DNA from: Gaetbulibacter sp. 4G1
GTDB taxonomy: Bacteria > Bacteroidota > Bacteroidia > Flavobacteriales > Flavobacteriaceae
Direction of reading: 5' to 3'
Length of the DNA stretch: 64,000 bases
Assembly: GCF_002741945.1 (NCBI RefSeq)
Contig: NZ_MDVN01000001.1
Coordinates: forward strand, 124,001 to 188,000
Shown: positions 54,620-63,039 of the stretch, piece after piece
Numbering within the stretch: the stretch's first letter is position 1
Layout: the number at the start of each line of letters is the position of its first letter
Program-made: the position numbers and the translations under genes
Notes under the pieces: generated by a model
Seen by the model: only the letters and a program-made list of their open reading frames with translations
Told to the model about the DNA's origin: nothing
The model's database searches: none

Positions 54620-55546
54620 TTAAACAAAAATCTTTTTGTTTTGTAACATTAAAGGTTTTCTGTAAAATTTAGGGCTCTCATCTTTGTCCCATAAACCCCA
54701 GAATGCACCAACATCTCCTTCTGCTCCAACTTTCCAAGATTCATCAAATGATGAGAAATAGAATATATCAATATCTTCATCACGAGACCATTGTTGTGTG
54801 TTTATAAAGTATTTGATAGCATTATCAAATGAAGGGATAGCACCTTGTAAACCTTCGCCCTGACTAGGCCATCCTGTTTCTGAAATAATCACTTTTTTAC
54901 CATTTGCAGCTTTGATTGCTTGATTATACATATCTTTCATATATATAAGTGAATATTCATTACTACAACCTTCCCAATATGGGTAACAGTTTGCTAATAT
55001 AACATCGCAAGCCTCAGTTATTTTTGGTCGTTGTGTAAACTCATAATAGGCATCTACATATCCCATAGGAATATTCGGGATAGCATCTTTAACTTGATAC
55101 ATAAAACCTAAAAGTTCATCCTCTGTTAAATCGCCACGGTACATCACCTCGTTACCTACTGCTGCAATATCAACATATCCTTCTTTAGCTAATTTTATAA
55201 GTCCCCAAATTTCTTTTTTGTTAATCTCTGCATCATCTCCTAACCAAGCTCCCACGAGAGTTTTAATACCGTATTCTTTTGCTATTATAGGAATTAGCTC
55301 ATTACCATCAGTACAAGAAAACGATCGTATCCATTTGGTATATGGCTTTATAACTTTCATCCGCCTTCTTATCTGCTCTTCTGTAATCTGATTTCCTGGA
55401 TGTTGCCCTTCTTCATATGGGCTAAAACACAAACCGTGCATCCCTTTTCCTAAAACACGATTATATATATTTTGCAACCCTTTTGTTGTTTTATCATAAA
55501 GATTTCCTCCTGATAAAGACATTAATTTATTTGCTCTATATGACAT
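54620..55546 (-). CDS. GH17 beta-1,3-glucanase, cytoplasmic type (no signal peptide)
   Basis: The 308-residue protein has GH17 motifs AAVGNEVMYR (acid/base Glu133) and IISETGWPS (nucleophile Glu223), plus VDAYYEF, NCYPYWEG and YFSSFDESWK. No signal peptide or lipobox precedes the domain, so it is probably cytoplasmic. Its partner, the GPH-type symporter, ends 19 bases upstream. The natural reading is that it cuts beta-1,3-gluco-oligosaccharides brought in by the symporter; transglycosylation is another known activity of GH17. It is a paralogue of the protein at 57163-58074. Confidence 0.92.
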   Translation of the reverse strand: MSYRANKLMSLSGGNLYDKTTKGLQNIYNRVLGKGMHGLCFSPYEEGQHPGNQITEEQIRRRMKVIKPYTKWIRSFSCTDGNELIPIIAKEYGIKTLVGAWLGDDAEINKKEIWGLIKLAKEGYVDIAAVGNEVMYRGDLTEDELLGFMYQVKDAIPNIPMGYVDAYYEFTQRPKITEACDVILANCYPYWEGCSNEYSLIYMKDMYNQAIKAANGKKVIISETGWPSQGEGLQGAIPSFDNAIKYFINTQQWSRDEDIDIFYFSSFDESWKVGAEGDVGAFWGLWDKDESPKFYRKPLMLQNKKIFV

Positions 55547-55565
55547 AATTAATAGTATTAAATTT

Positions 55566-56993
55566 TTATAATTCGGCTCTTCTTTTATCTAATTCCTTCC
55601 TAATTTCATTAGATCGTTTTTCGGTAACATCATAATTACGCATAACATACATGGCTAAAAGTGTACCCGCCATAGGGAAAAAACAGAAGAAGGCATGAAG
55701 CCCATCAACAGCAGATTGCTGATCTGTAGTAGCAAGATCTGGGTTAAATCCAACAATAGCAATAATAACTCCACTTAATGCACCTGCGATTGCAAAACCA
55801 ACTTTAACCATCCACCAATAAATAGCACCAAATATACCCTCTCGACGCAAACCAGAGTTTAATTCATCAATATCAATTACATCAGCAGTCATTGACATCA
55901 TTATGGTAAACAAGCCTCCTATTCCGAAGGAAAAAAATGGTAGTGCTATGATATATAACCATGGTTTACCTGGAACAAATAGAAACCATAGCATAATGTA
56001 TCCTATAACTGAAATTCCTTGAGAAACCAAAAAAGCCTTTTTCTTTCCGATAACCTTAGACATCCAAGTAACTACTGGTATAACTATAAATGTGGTGCCC
56101 AAAGCCCCCAAAGCTCCAAATAGCGAAACCCAGATGCCACTAGCCCCAGCATCTCCATTAAACAACTTATATACAATGACAAAAAAAGTAAGTGATGCCA
56201 CTGTATTAAAAGCATTAAAAACTAAAAAAGTAGCAGCGCATAATTTTCTGAATTCTCTAATTTTAAATGCTTGAATAAAGCTGAAGAATATGTTTTTTAA
56301 GCTTCTTCCTATAGTTGCAAAATTTAACGGTTCATAGTCTTCATTTAGGGTAGATTTACTCTTTATGAATATTGCGGGAACCATGGCGCAGATGGCACAT
56401 GGTATAGCAACCCATATTGCCAATTCTCTTACGGCAACTTCTGCAGATGGAAACCATTCTGGATCATACATAATTATCCAAAACAAAGGCGCTATTACCC
56501 AAGCCCATTGCCCAATCCATTGGGCCACTGCCATAATATTAGTACGCTCATGAAAATCATCACTCATTTCATACCCCATAGCTACATAGGGTACACTAAA
56601 AAACGTAAGACCTAAATAAAAGACAATAGACCACAAGAAGAAATACCAAAAATTAAATTGTAAAGAATTTTCTTTAAAAAGCTGCCACATGAATATGTAG
56701 GCAATGCCCATCATAATTGCTCCAATAAAAACATACTGTCTTCTACGGCCCCATTTTGATTTTGTATTATCTGAAATATAACCCATTATTGGGTCGGTAA
56801 TAGCATCGAATATCCTTGGAAAAAAATAAACAAGAGACCACATCCAACCTGGAAAGCCCAAATCTTCAACTAAAACAACCATAAATATACCTAGAATAGC
56901 AGGAAACATTTGGTTAGCTAACATACCTACCCCAAAAGCTATTTTTTGTCCAAAGGGAACTTTATCTCTTGATGTAGTCTTAGTTATTGACAT
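55566..56993 (-). CDS. GPH-family (MelB-like) sugar:cation symporter
   Basis: The 475-residue inner-membrane protein has about 12 hydrophobic segments and the MelB-type motif FPRIFDAITDPIMGYISDNTKSKWGRRRQYVFIG near residues 55-90, with a long cytoplasmic loop around 210-240. GPH symporters use sodium or protons to import glycosides. Sitting just before a signal-less GH17 gene, it likely takes up beta-gluco-oligosaccharides; the substrate is inferred. A paralogue is at 58780-60210. Confidence 0.92.
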   Translation of the reverse strand: MSITKTTSRDKVPFGQKIAFGVGMLANQMFPAILGIFMVVLVEDLGFPGWMWSLVYFFPRIFDAITDPIMGYISDNTKSKWGRRRQYVFIGAIMMGIAYIFMWQLFKENSLQFNFWYFFLWSIVFYLGLTFFSVPYVAMGYEMSDDFHERTNIMAVAQWIGQWAWVIAPLFWIIMYDPEWFPSAEVAVRELAIWVAIPCAICAMVPAIFIKSKSTLNEDYEPLNFATIGRSLKNIFFSFIQAFKIREFRKLCAATFLVFNAFNTVASLTFFVIVYKLFNGDAGASGIWVSLFGALGALGTTFIVIPVVTWMSKVIGKKKAFLVSQGISVIGYIMLWFLFVPGKPWLYIIALPFFSFGIGGLFTIMMSMTADVIDIDELNSGLRREGIFGAIYWWMVKVGFAIAGALSGVIIAIVGFNPDLATTDQQSAVDGLHAFFCFFPMAGTLLAMYVMRNYDVTEKRSNEIRKELDKRRAEL

Positions 56994-57162
56994 AATTTAA
57001 TTTGAATGTGTTTTTATAATTTCTAAATATTCGTTTGATTTTGGGTTTCTTCGTTATACTTTTATTAAAAAGACACTACTATAAAGGTGCATCTTAACTG
57101 TAATAAGTCATTTGTAAACGTAAACTACTTTTGATAGTTCTAACCATTCACTTGATTCATTA

Positions 57163-58074
57163 TTAAAATTTTAAATTCTCATGCTTATCCCATAGACCCC
57201 AATATGCTCCAACATCACCTTCGTCTCCAGTTTTCCATGATTCATCAAAAGATGAAAAATAAAATAATGGAATATCATTTTCCTTAGTCCATCGTACAGT
57301 ATCAATGAAATATTTCATGGCACTAGTATCACTTGCAATAGCACCATCTAAACCTCCTCCTTCGCTTGGCCAACCTGTTTCTGTGATAATAATCGGCTTA
57401 CCTTGAGCCGCATCTACCACAGATCCAAACATAGCTTGCATATGCCCTAATGCATACTCTATTGGGCATCCTTCCCAATAAGGATATAAGTTTGCTAAAA
57501 CAACATCAGTACTCTCAACTAAAATAGGATGTCTTGAAAATTCATAATAGGCATCCACATAGCCAACAGGAATATCTAACCCTGCTAATGCTTCCTTTAC
57601 TCGATTAATATACCCGACTAGTTCATCTAAAGTCAAATCGTTTCTATATAACACTTCATTTCCTACCGCAGCAACATCAACATTCCCATCTTTAGCTAGC
57701 TTTATTAAACCTTCTATTTCTCTTTCATTATCTTCTTTATCATCACTTAGCCATGCTCCAACTAAAGTTTTAAGACCATGCTTTTTTGCCATCATTGGTA
57801 CATATTCATTTCCTTCAATACAAGAAAACGATCGGATAGCACCAACATAAGGTTTTAATATTTTTACACGTTGCTCAACCTGTTCCATACTTATATCATC
57901 CCCTGGTGATTGCCCATCCTTGTACATGCTAAAACATATACCATGAAAACCATCTTGAATGGTTTTATGCCATAACGCTTTTAACTCCTGTAACGAATAA
58001 TCTGAAAGGTTTATACCTTTAGTTGCTTTTTGACTATATCTTGATTTATAATATGATTCTTCTCTATAAGACAT
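57163..58074 (-). CDS. GH17 beta-1,3-glucanase, cytoplasmic type (no signal peptide)
   Basis: The 303-residue protein has AAVGNEVLYR (Glu140), IITETGWPS (Glu232), VDAYYEFSRHP, NLYPYWEG and YFSSFDESWK. It lacks an export signal and matches the GH17 at 54620 closely through the barrel. It lies 37 bases after the two-helix membrane protein gene, while 169 bases without visible features separate it from the next symporter, so it may end its transcription unit. Role as for its paralogue: cytoplasmic cutting of imported beta-1,3-gluco-oligosaccharides. Confidence 0.92.
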   Translation of the reverse strand: MSYREESYYKSRYSQKATKGINLSDYSLQELKALWHKTIQDGFHGICFSMYKDGQSPGDDISMEQVEQRVKILKPYVGAIRSFSCIEGNEYVPMMAKKHGLKTLVGAWLSDDKEDNEREIEGLIKLAKDGNVDVAAVGNEVLYRNDLTLDELVGYINRVKEALAGLDIPVGYVDAYYEFSRHPILVESTDVVLANLYPYWEGCPIEYALGHMQAMFGSVVDAAQGKPIIITETGWPSEGGGLDGAIASDTSAMKYFIDTVRWTKENDIPLFYFSSFDESWKTGDEGDVGAYWGLWDKHENLKF

Positions 58075-58111
58075 TTTTATTTTCTAATTTTTTCAATAAT
58101 TAAACATGCAT

Positions 58112-58729
58112 CTAAAACACACCTCTACAATTTTCCTTTGTATATATTTTAATTCTATCTACTTCTTTAGATCCTGAAGGCAATTCTTCAAGCTTTAATC
58201 CTGGATAATCATCGGCTTCCTTCCATTTTGCTATAGTAGAACTAAAAAATGAAGAAGCTGTAGAGTCTGCTTCATAAATAATCAAATCGTAGGCTTCTCC
58301 TTTTTCCCCACCAAAACGGGTGACTACCTGCCATTTACCACCTCTTTTGTATGACGTATTAGTATGATCAGATTGTGGGTAATATCGATCATCAGTAGGA
58401 CGAATTAATACCCAAATATCATTTTTATTGGACTCTGGATAAACGCCCATTGTTAAAATTCTACAATCCACAGAATCTTTATCTATTGGAGAAACAACTT
58501 TTACCGAATTTACTGGTCCAGTAATCTTTAACTTATTTCCTGTCGAGACTTGTTCAATTTGGGTATTATAATTGACTAAATCTGACGAATAACTACCATA
58601 AATCATCATTAAAACACCAAGGATTCCTAAAAGTATCCCTAGTTTACTAGAACTAGATTTTTTAACAGCGAAAAGGGCAAATACGATGAGCAAAACCCCT
58701 ATTATTAGTATTATTATTTTGGTTGACAT
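58112..58729 (-). CDS. Unknown membrane protein with two N-terminal helices and a soluble beta-rich domain
   Basis: The 205-residue protein has two hydrophobic helices (about 4-22, IIILIIGVLLIVFALFAV; about 30-46, LGILLGILGVLMMIYG) joined by a basic loop. A soluble domain of 150 residues follows (LKITGPVNSVKVV, IWVLIRPTDDRYYPQ, GGKWQVVTRFGGEKGEAYDL, then EADSTASSFF). I recognise no family. By the positive-inside rule the short loop is cytoplasmic and the soluble domain periplasmic. It is wedged between a symporter gene (50 bases) and a GH17 gene (37 bases), so a link to oligosaccharide handling is likely. Confidence 0.8.
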   Translation of the reverse strand: MSTKIIILIIGVLLIVFALFAVKKSSSSKLGILLGILGVLMMIYGSYSSDLVNYNTQIEQVSTGNKLKITGPVNSVKVVSPIDKDSVDCRILTMGVYPESNKNDIWVLIRPTDDRYYPQSDHTNTSYKRGGKWQVVTRFGGEKGEAYDLIIYEADSTASSFFSSTIAKWKEADDYPGLKLEELPSGSKEVDRIKIYTKENCRGVF

Positions 58730-58779
58730 TTTATTATTTTTTTAGTTATATAAAAATCTATATTAACAATGTAACATTG

Positions 58780-60210
58780 TTATAACACACCTCTTCTTTC
58801 TTCTAATTGCTCTTTAATTTCTTTTGCTCTATCTTCAGAAAGACTGTATTTCCACATTGCCCAAATTGCTAAACCTGCTGTGACAACTGGAAAAACAATA
58901 TCAGCAATTCTAAGATTTAATATGGTTTCTTCTGATTGTGTTGCTAGTCCGCCATCAAATCCAATAAGTTGAAGCACTAAACCTCCAAAAACCAAGGCAA
59001 GACCTTGTCCTAATTTTACAACCCACCAGTACAATGCACCGAAAGTTCCTTCTTTACGAGGCATCCCGTTTACTAATTCGTCTAAATCACAAACATCTGC
59101 AGTCATACTCATCATAAGTGTAAATAAACTTCCAAGACCAAATGACATCAATGGTATAGGAATGAACATTAACCAAGGGTTCTCTGGCGTAAACGCCCAC
59201 CATTTAAGGATATAACCAACAATTGAGAGTGCTGTTGAAATAATAAAAGCATTTTTCTTACCCCATTTATTGGCCATAGCAGATACAATTGGAATAACAA
59301 ATAAAGCAGATACTAAAGCGCTTATTGAGCTAAACCATGCAGGCCAAGTTCCAGTTGCACCGTAATCACCATTAAACAAGTAAAATACAATAATGAAGAA
59401 ACTAAATGAGGCTACAATTTGAAATCCGTTAAATACCAAAAATGTTGCACCACACAGTTTCATAAAAGGTTTATTTTTTACGGCTTCGCCAATACTTGAA
59501 ACTAAATCTTTTAGATTACTAAATATAGTCTTAAGTGTAAGTTTTTTTCTATCGCCCATATTTCCAGCGTCAATACCACGACAAAATATAGCTGGTAATA
59601 CTCCTAAAAGCAAACAGCCCAACCCTACATATAATGCTAATGTTCTAATACCAATTGCTTGGCTTTCGAAGATATTTTCATTTGGTATCATTGGCCAAAA
59701 CCAAGGAACAATAACCCAAGCAATTAAACCAACCGTTTGAGAGAAGGCCATTAAACGCGTTCTTTCGTTATAATCAGTAGTCATTTCAAAACCAAGCCCT
59801 ACTAATGGCGTGGCAAACATGGTATTACCTACTAAAAAAACTAGAGACATTATTAAAAAATACCAAAAGTTGAACGTGGCAGAGTTATTCTCATCCATTT
59901 GCCAAAGCAAAACAAAGAATATGGCACTTAAAATGGCTCCAACAAAAATATAGGGTCTTCTACGCCCATATTTAGAACTTGTATTATCAGATATAAAGCC
60001 CATTACAGGATCGGTAATAGCATCAAAAATTCGAGGTAGCCCTCCCAATATTCCAGCCTGAAGAGGATCCATTCCAAAGACCGTAAGTAGAAAGAACATG
60101 AATACACCTAAAGCCCCAGGAAGCAAGTTTAAAACTAAATGACCAGCTCCAAAAGCTGCTTTTTGCCCAAAAGGCACTTTATTTGTTGCTGCTGTTTTTA
60201 CGTTTGGCAT
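58780..60210 (-). CDS. GPH-family (MelB-like) sugar:cation symporter
   Basis: The 476-residue protein has about 12 hydrophobic helices and the motif LPRIFDAITDPVMGFISDNTSSKYGRRRPYIFVG, which parallels the symporter at 55566-56993. Both share the opening (T)NKVPFGQK / RDKVPFGQK and the tail ending KE.LE.RR-type, so they are paralogues from one duplication. It lies 34 bases after the GH30 gene. It probably imports a second class of beta-gluco-oligosaccharide. Confidence 0.92.
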   Translation of the reverse strand: MPNVKTAATNKVPFGQKAAFGAGHLVLNLLPGALGVFMFFLLTVFGMDPLQAGILGGLPRIFDAITDPVMGFISDNTSSKYGRRRPYIFVGAILSAIFFVLLWQMDENNSATFNFWYFLIMSLVFLVGNTMFATPLVGLGFEMTTDYNERTRLMAFSQTVGLIAWVIVPWFWPMIPNENIFESQAIGIRTLALYVGLGCLLLGVLPAIFCRGIDAGNMGDRKKLTLKTIFSNLKDLVSSIGEAVKNKPFMKLCGATFLVFNGFQIVASFSFFIIVFYLFNGDYGATGTWPAWFSSISALVSALFVIPIVSAMANKWGKKNAFIISTALSIVGYILKWWAFTPENPWLMFIPIPLMSFGLGSLFTLMMSMTADVCDLDELVNGMPRKEGTFGALYWWVVKLGQGLALVFGGLVLQLIGFDGGLATQSEETILNLRIADIVFPVVTAGLAIWAMWKYSLSEDRAKEIKEQLEERRGVL

Positions 60211-60244
60211 AATTTTAATTTTTAGTTAGTTGGTTAATTATGGT

Positions 60245-61747
60245 TTATGATTTAGGAATCACAATGGTTTGTATTGCTTGCGCATCTATTGAAAATTCTA
60301 CCTTCTTTTTATTTAGTGATAGGCTTATGGATTTGGGAATTTGTAATTCATTAAAAAGTACAATAGCAATTGAGCCGTCTGGATTTTGAGCAGCAGTTGC
60401 CATTAATTTATCATCAGAATTTTGTAAACCAATAACTTTAGCTTCTGGTCTGATGTATTTGCTAAAATGAGTCATGGTATGGTAAAGAGGTGTGAAGTAT
60501 ACCTCATCAGTATCTGGGTTGACAATTACAGGAGCAATACACCAGTTTTTAAACCAGTTTGGACCTCCTTTTGTATCTAATACCATATTCCAATCTACCC
60601 ATCCGTCTACCCAATTGTTCAAACAACCAATAATATCTCTAGCATAGCGGTTAACTGGCGCATATTTAGGATGTAAGTGCTTATCCTTTTCTGGCGCCCA
60701 ATCCCAGCCCCAATCTGTAGCTTCTTTTTTCCAATACCATGCATCATCTTCCCATACAGGTATTTCTGCATCTACACAAGCTTCAGATTGAATTAAAAGC
60801 TTATTTGGTGCTTTGTTATGAGCGTATTGCAATTCTTCAGGAAACACCTCAAAAGTACTCGCATACCAGTGAATAGCTGTTCCATCAAAATACTTTGATG
60901 TTTCTTCATTTTTAAATTGAGAATCTACCCATTCTTTTAGGTGTTCTCTGTTTTGATCGTATCCCAAAATTTTCAGTTCTCCTTTTCCATCTGCTTCTAA
61001 TTTTGGTCCTAAATAATTTTGAACAAAATTGGTCATTTCATCAGGTGTATAATGCATGCTTTCCCAATTGTTGCCATTTCCTAAAGGTTCATTTTCAACA
61101 GTAAAACCCCATATATCAATACCTTCAGCTTTATAAGCGTCTGCATATTTAGAGAAGAATAATGCCCAAGTATCATAATATTCTGGAAGTAATTTTCCAC
61201 CCACCCATTTGTTATTATCTTTCATCCAAGGTGCCGCAGTCCATGGCGAACCAAAAATTTTAAATCCATCTTTAGAAGCTGCCATCGCTTCTTTTATAAA
61301 TGGAATCAAATCGTCTTTGTCTTCTTCAATAGTGAAATGATCTAGATTCTTATCTCCTTCAACAGGAGCATATGAATAGTTACTTACTGAAAAATCACAA
61401 GAGTTCATATGCGTTCTTGTTAGAGAATAATGAGCGCCTTCTTCACTAAAATAAGCGTCGATAATTTTCTTGCGGTTTTCTTTACTTAACTTATTCAAAA
61501 GAAACGCTGAAGATTCGGTAAATGCACCACCAAAACCTGTAATGGTTTGGAGTTTTTGTTCAGGATTTAATGTTATAGTCACCAAACTATCTGCTTCTAC
61601 AAAGTCAGTAAGCTTAGTTAGTTTATTACCCTTTGCAGAAGTTTCATATACATCAATCTGTAAATCATTATTCGCTTGTTTATTCGTTTCTTTACAACTC
61701 ATAACAACTAAAAAAAGGCAGATTATATTTATTTTTAAAAACTTCAT
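60245..61747 (-). CDS. GH30 glycosidase lipoprotein, probably beta-1,6-glucanase
   Basis: The 500-residue lipoprotein (LFLVVMSCKETN, Cys18) has the GH30 signatures TITGFGGAFTESSAF (68-82), WGFTVENEP with acid/base Glu220 and LLIQSEACVD with nucleophile Glu322, and a C-terminal beta domain (IVLFNELQIPKSISL). GH30 covers beta-1,6-glucanase, glucosylceramidase and related activities. Beside four GH17 genes, removal of beta-1,6 branches from laminarin is the most sensible role. The lipid anchor puts it on the periplasmic or surface side. It lies 12 bases after the GH17 gene. Confidence 0.92.
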   Translation of the reverse strand: MKFLKINIICLFLVVMSCKETNKQANNDLQIDVYETSAKGNKLTKLTDFVEADSLVTITLNPEQKLQTITGFGGAFTESSAFLLNKLSKENRKKIIDAYFSEEGAHYSLTRTHMNSCDFSVSNYSYAPVEGDKNLDHFTIEEDKDDLIPFIKEAMAASKDGFKIFGSPWTAAPWMKDNNKWVGGKLLPEYYDTWALFFSKYADAYKAEGIDIWGFTVENEPLGNGNNWESMHYTPDEMTNFVQNYLGPKLEADGKGELKILGYDQNREHLKEWVDSQFKNEETSKYFDGTAIHWYASTFEVFPEELQYAHNKAPNKLLIQSEACVDAEIPVWEDDAWYWKKEATDWGWDWAPEKDKHLHPKYAPVNRYARDIIGCLNNWVDGWVDWNMVLDTKGGPNWFKNWCIAPVIVNPDTDEVYFTPLYHTMTHFSKYIRPEAKVIGLQNSDDKLMATAAQNPDGSIAIVLFNELQIPKSISLSLNKKKVEFSIDAQAIQTIVIPKS

Positions 61748-61759
61748 TTTATACTTTTT

Positions 61760-63037
61760 TTAATGTGATTGGTTTGCTTCAGCCGCAGTCGGTGGAACTA
61801 ATACATCTTTCATTAAAGCTTCTTTGTCCCCATTATAGGTTTTGGTTATAGGGTTTCCATTTCTTGTTAAACCTTTAAACGTGCCTTTATCCACTTCATT
61901 CCAAAGCGCATATTTTGCTTTACCTTCTACTGTAAATAATCCAAAATGCTTTTCTGAGTTTCCAGAATTATCTCCACCTTTCCATGGTTCGTCAAAGCCT
62001 TCAAAGTAAAAACATGACATTCCTGCTTCGTTAGTCCAGTCTCTCATATGCTTGTAATACAGTGCTTCCTTGTATTCATCACATGCTCTTGATCCATCTG
62101 CTCCATATTGACCTGAAGAAAAACTTGCCCATCCTGTTTCGCCAATATGAATAGGTTTATTAACACCCAAACTTTCCATGTATTTTTTTACATTTCCTGA
62201 TTGCATAATGGCATAGTCTTTTGCTCTTTGCATTGAGATTTCAACCTTTTCCATATCTGTTTTACCTTCAAGTCCATCTTGATTTAACCAAAACTCTGGC
62301 TGATAATGCGTGTCATGCATTGGGTAAGTGTGCACAGAAAGAAAATCTACTGCTTTAATTAATTTGTTTAAATCCTCAACATGGTATTCTTCGCCACCTC
62401 CGCCCCAAGACGCAAAATTATCTGAACTCGTAACCCATAAATCTTTAGGTAGCTTTCCTTCTTTCTTTAAGTCTTGAAGGTAGTTTACCCATTTTAAGAT
62501 GACCCAAGGCTCAACATAATAAGTTGCAGCCCATTTAACCATGGCTTCATTACCTACAGCAATTACTTTTACAATATCTGGGTATTGATTAGCAAGCACC
62601 ACTGCTTTTTCCATTTGTGGTTTGTTATCAGCACTTTCTTCATTATGGATAGGAGCTTGGTCTGTCCAAGCATTTTTACAATCTATCCAAGCACCAAGCA
62701 TCACGTACATTTCAAAACTTGGATTTTCCTTTTTTAATTCACTTATAACTTTTAAAAGATTTTCAGCTTGCGGTAGATGCACCTTATATGTTCTCAGCAT
62801 TCTTATACCTAGAGCATGTAAGATTTTCATATCTTCCTTTAACTCATCTAATGTTGGTTCAATGCTATGATCTGCATGTCTGTAGCCGCCATAAGACATA
62901 GCTAAATATTCAGGGTTACCCAAAATATCTTTTGCTGTTAATTGTTTTTTCTCTACTACTTGACTCACATCGTTCTTTTTAGAATTATTACAAGACCACA
63001 TGAAACAGGCTAAAAATATTAGTAAACAATTTCTCAT
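61760..63037 (-). CDS. GH17 beta-1,3-glucanase-like lipoprotein
   Basis: The 425-residue lipoprotein (MRNCLLIFLACFMWSCNNSK, Cys16) shows GH17 motifs IAVGNEAMVKWA (Glu164) and HIGETGWASFSSG (nucleophile Glu300), with SVHTYPMHDTHYQPEFW and FYFEGFDEPWKG. I start at the ATG at 63037, two bases after the previous stop, rather than the in-frame TTG at 63043. The pair WDC/CKNAWTD near 120 may hold a disulfide. Unlike the two short GH17 proteins it is exported, so it would act on polymer or large oligosaccharides outside the cytoplasm. Its C-terminal end KALMKDVLVPPTA is shared with the next gene. Confidence 0.93.
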   Translation of the reverse strand: MRNCLLIFLACFMWSCNNSKKNDVSQVVEKKQLTAKDILGNPEYLAMSYGGYRHADHSIEPTLDELKEDMKILHALGIRMLRTYKVHLPQAENLLKVISELKKENPSFEMYVMLGAWIDCKNAWTDQAPIHNEESADNKPQMEKAVVLANQYPDIVKVIAVGNEAMVKWAATYYVEPWVILKWVNYLQDLKKEGKLPKDLWVTSSDNFASWGGGGEEYHVEDLNKLIKAVDFLSVHTYPMHDTHYQPEFWLNQDGLEGKTDMEKVEISMQRAKDYAIMQSGNVKKYMESLGVNKPIHIGETGWASFSSGQYGADGSRACDEYKEALYYKHMRDWTNEAGMSCFYFEGFDEPWKGGDNSGNSEKHFGLFTVEGKAKYALWNEVDKGTFKGLTRNGNPITKTYNGDKEALMKDVLVPPTAAEANQSH

Positions 63038-63039
63038 AA

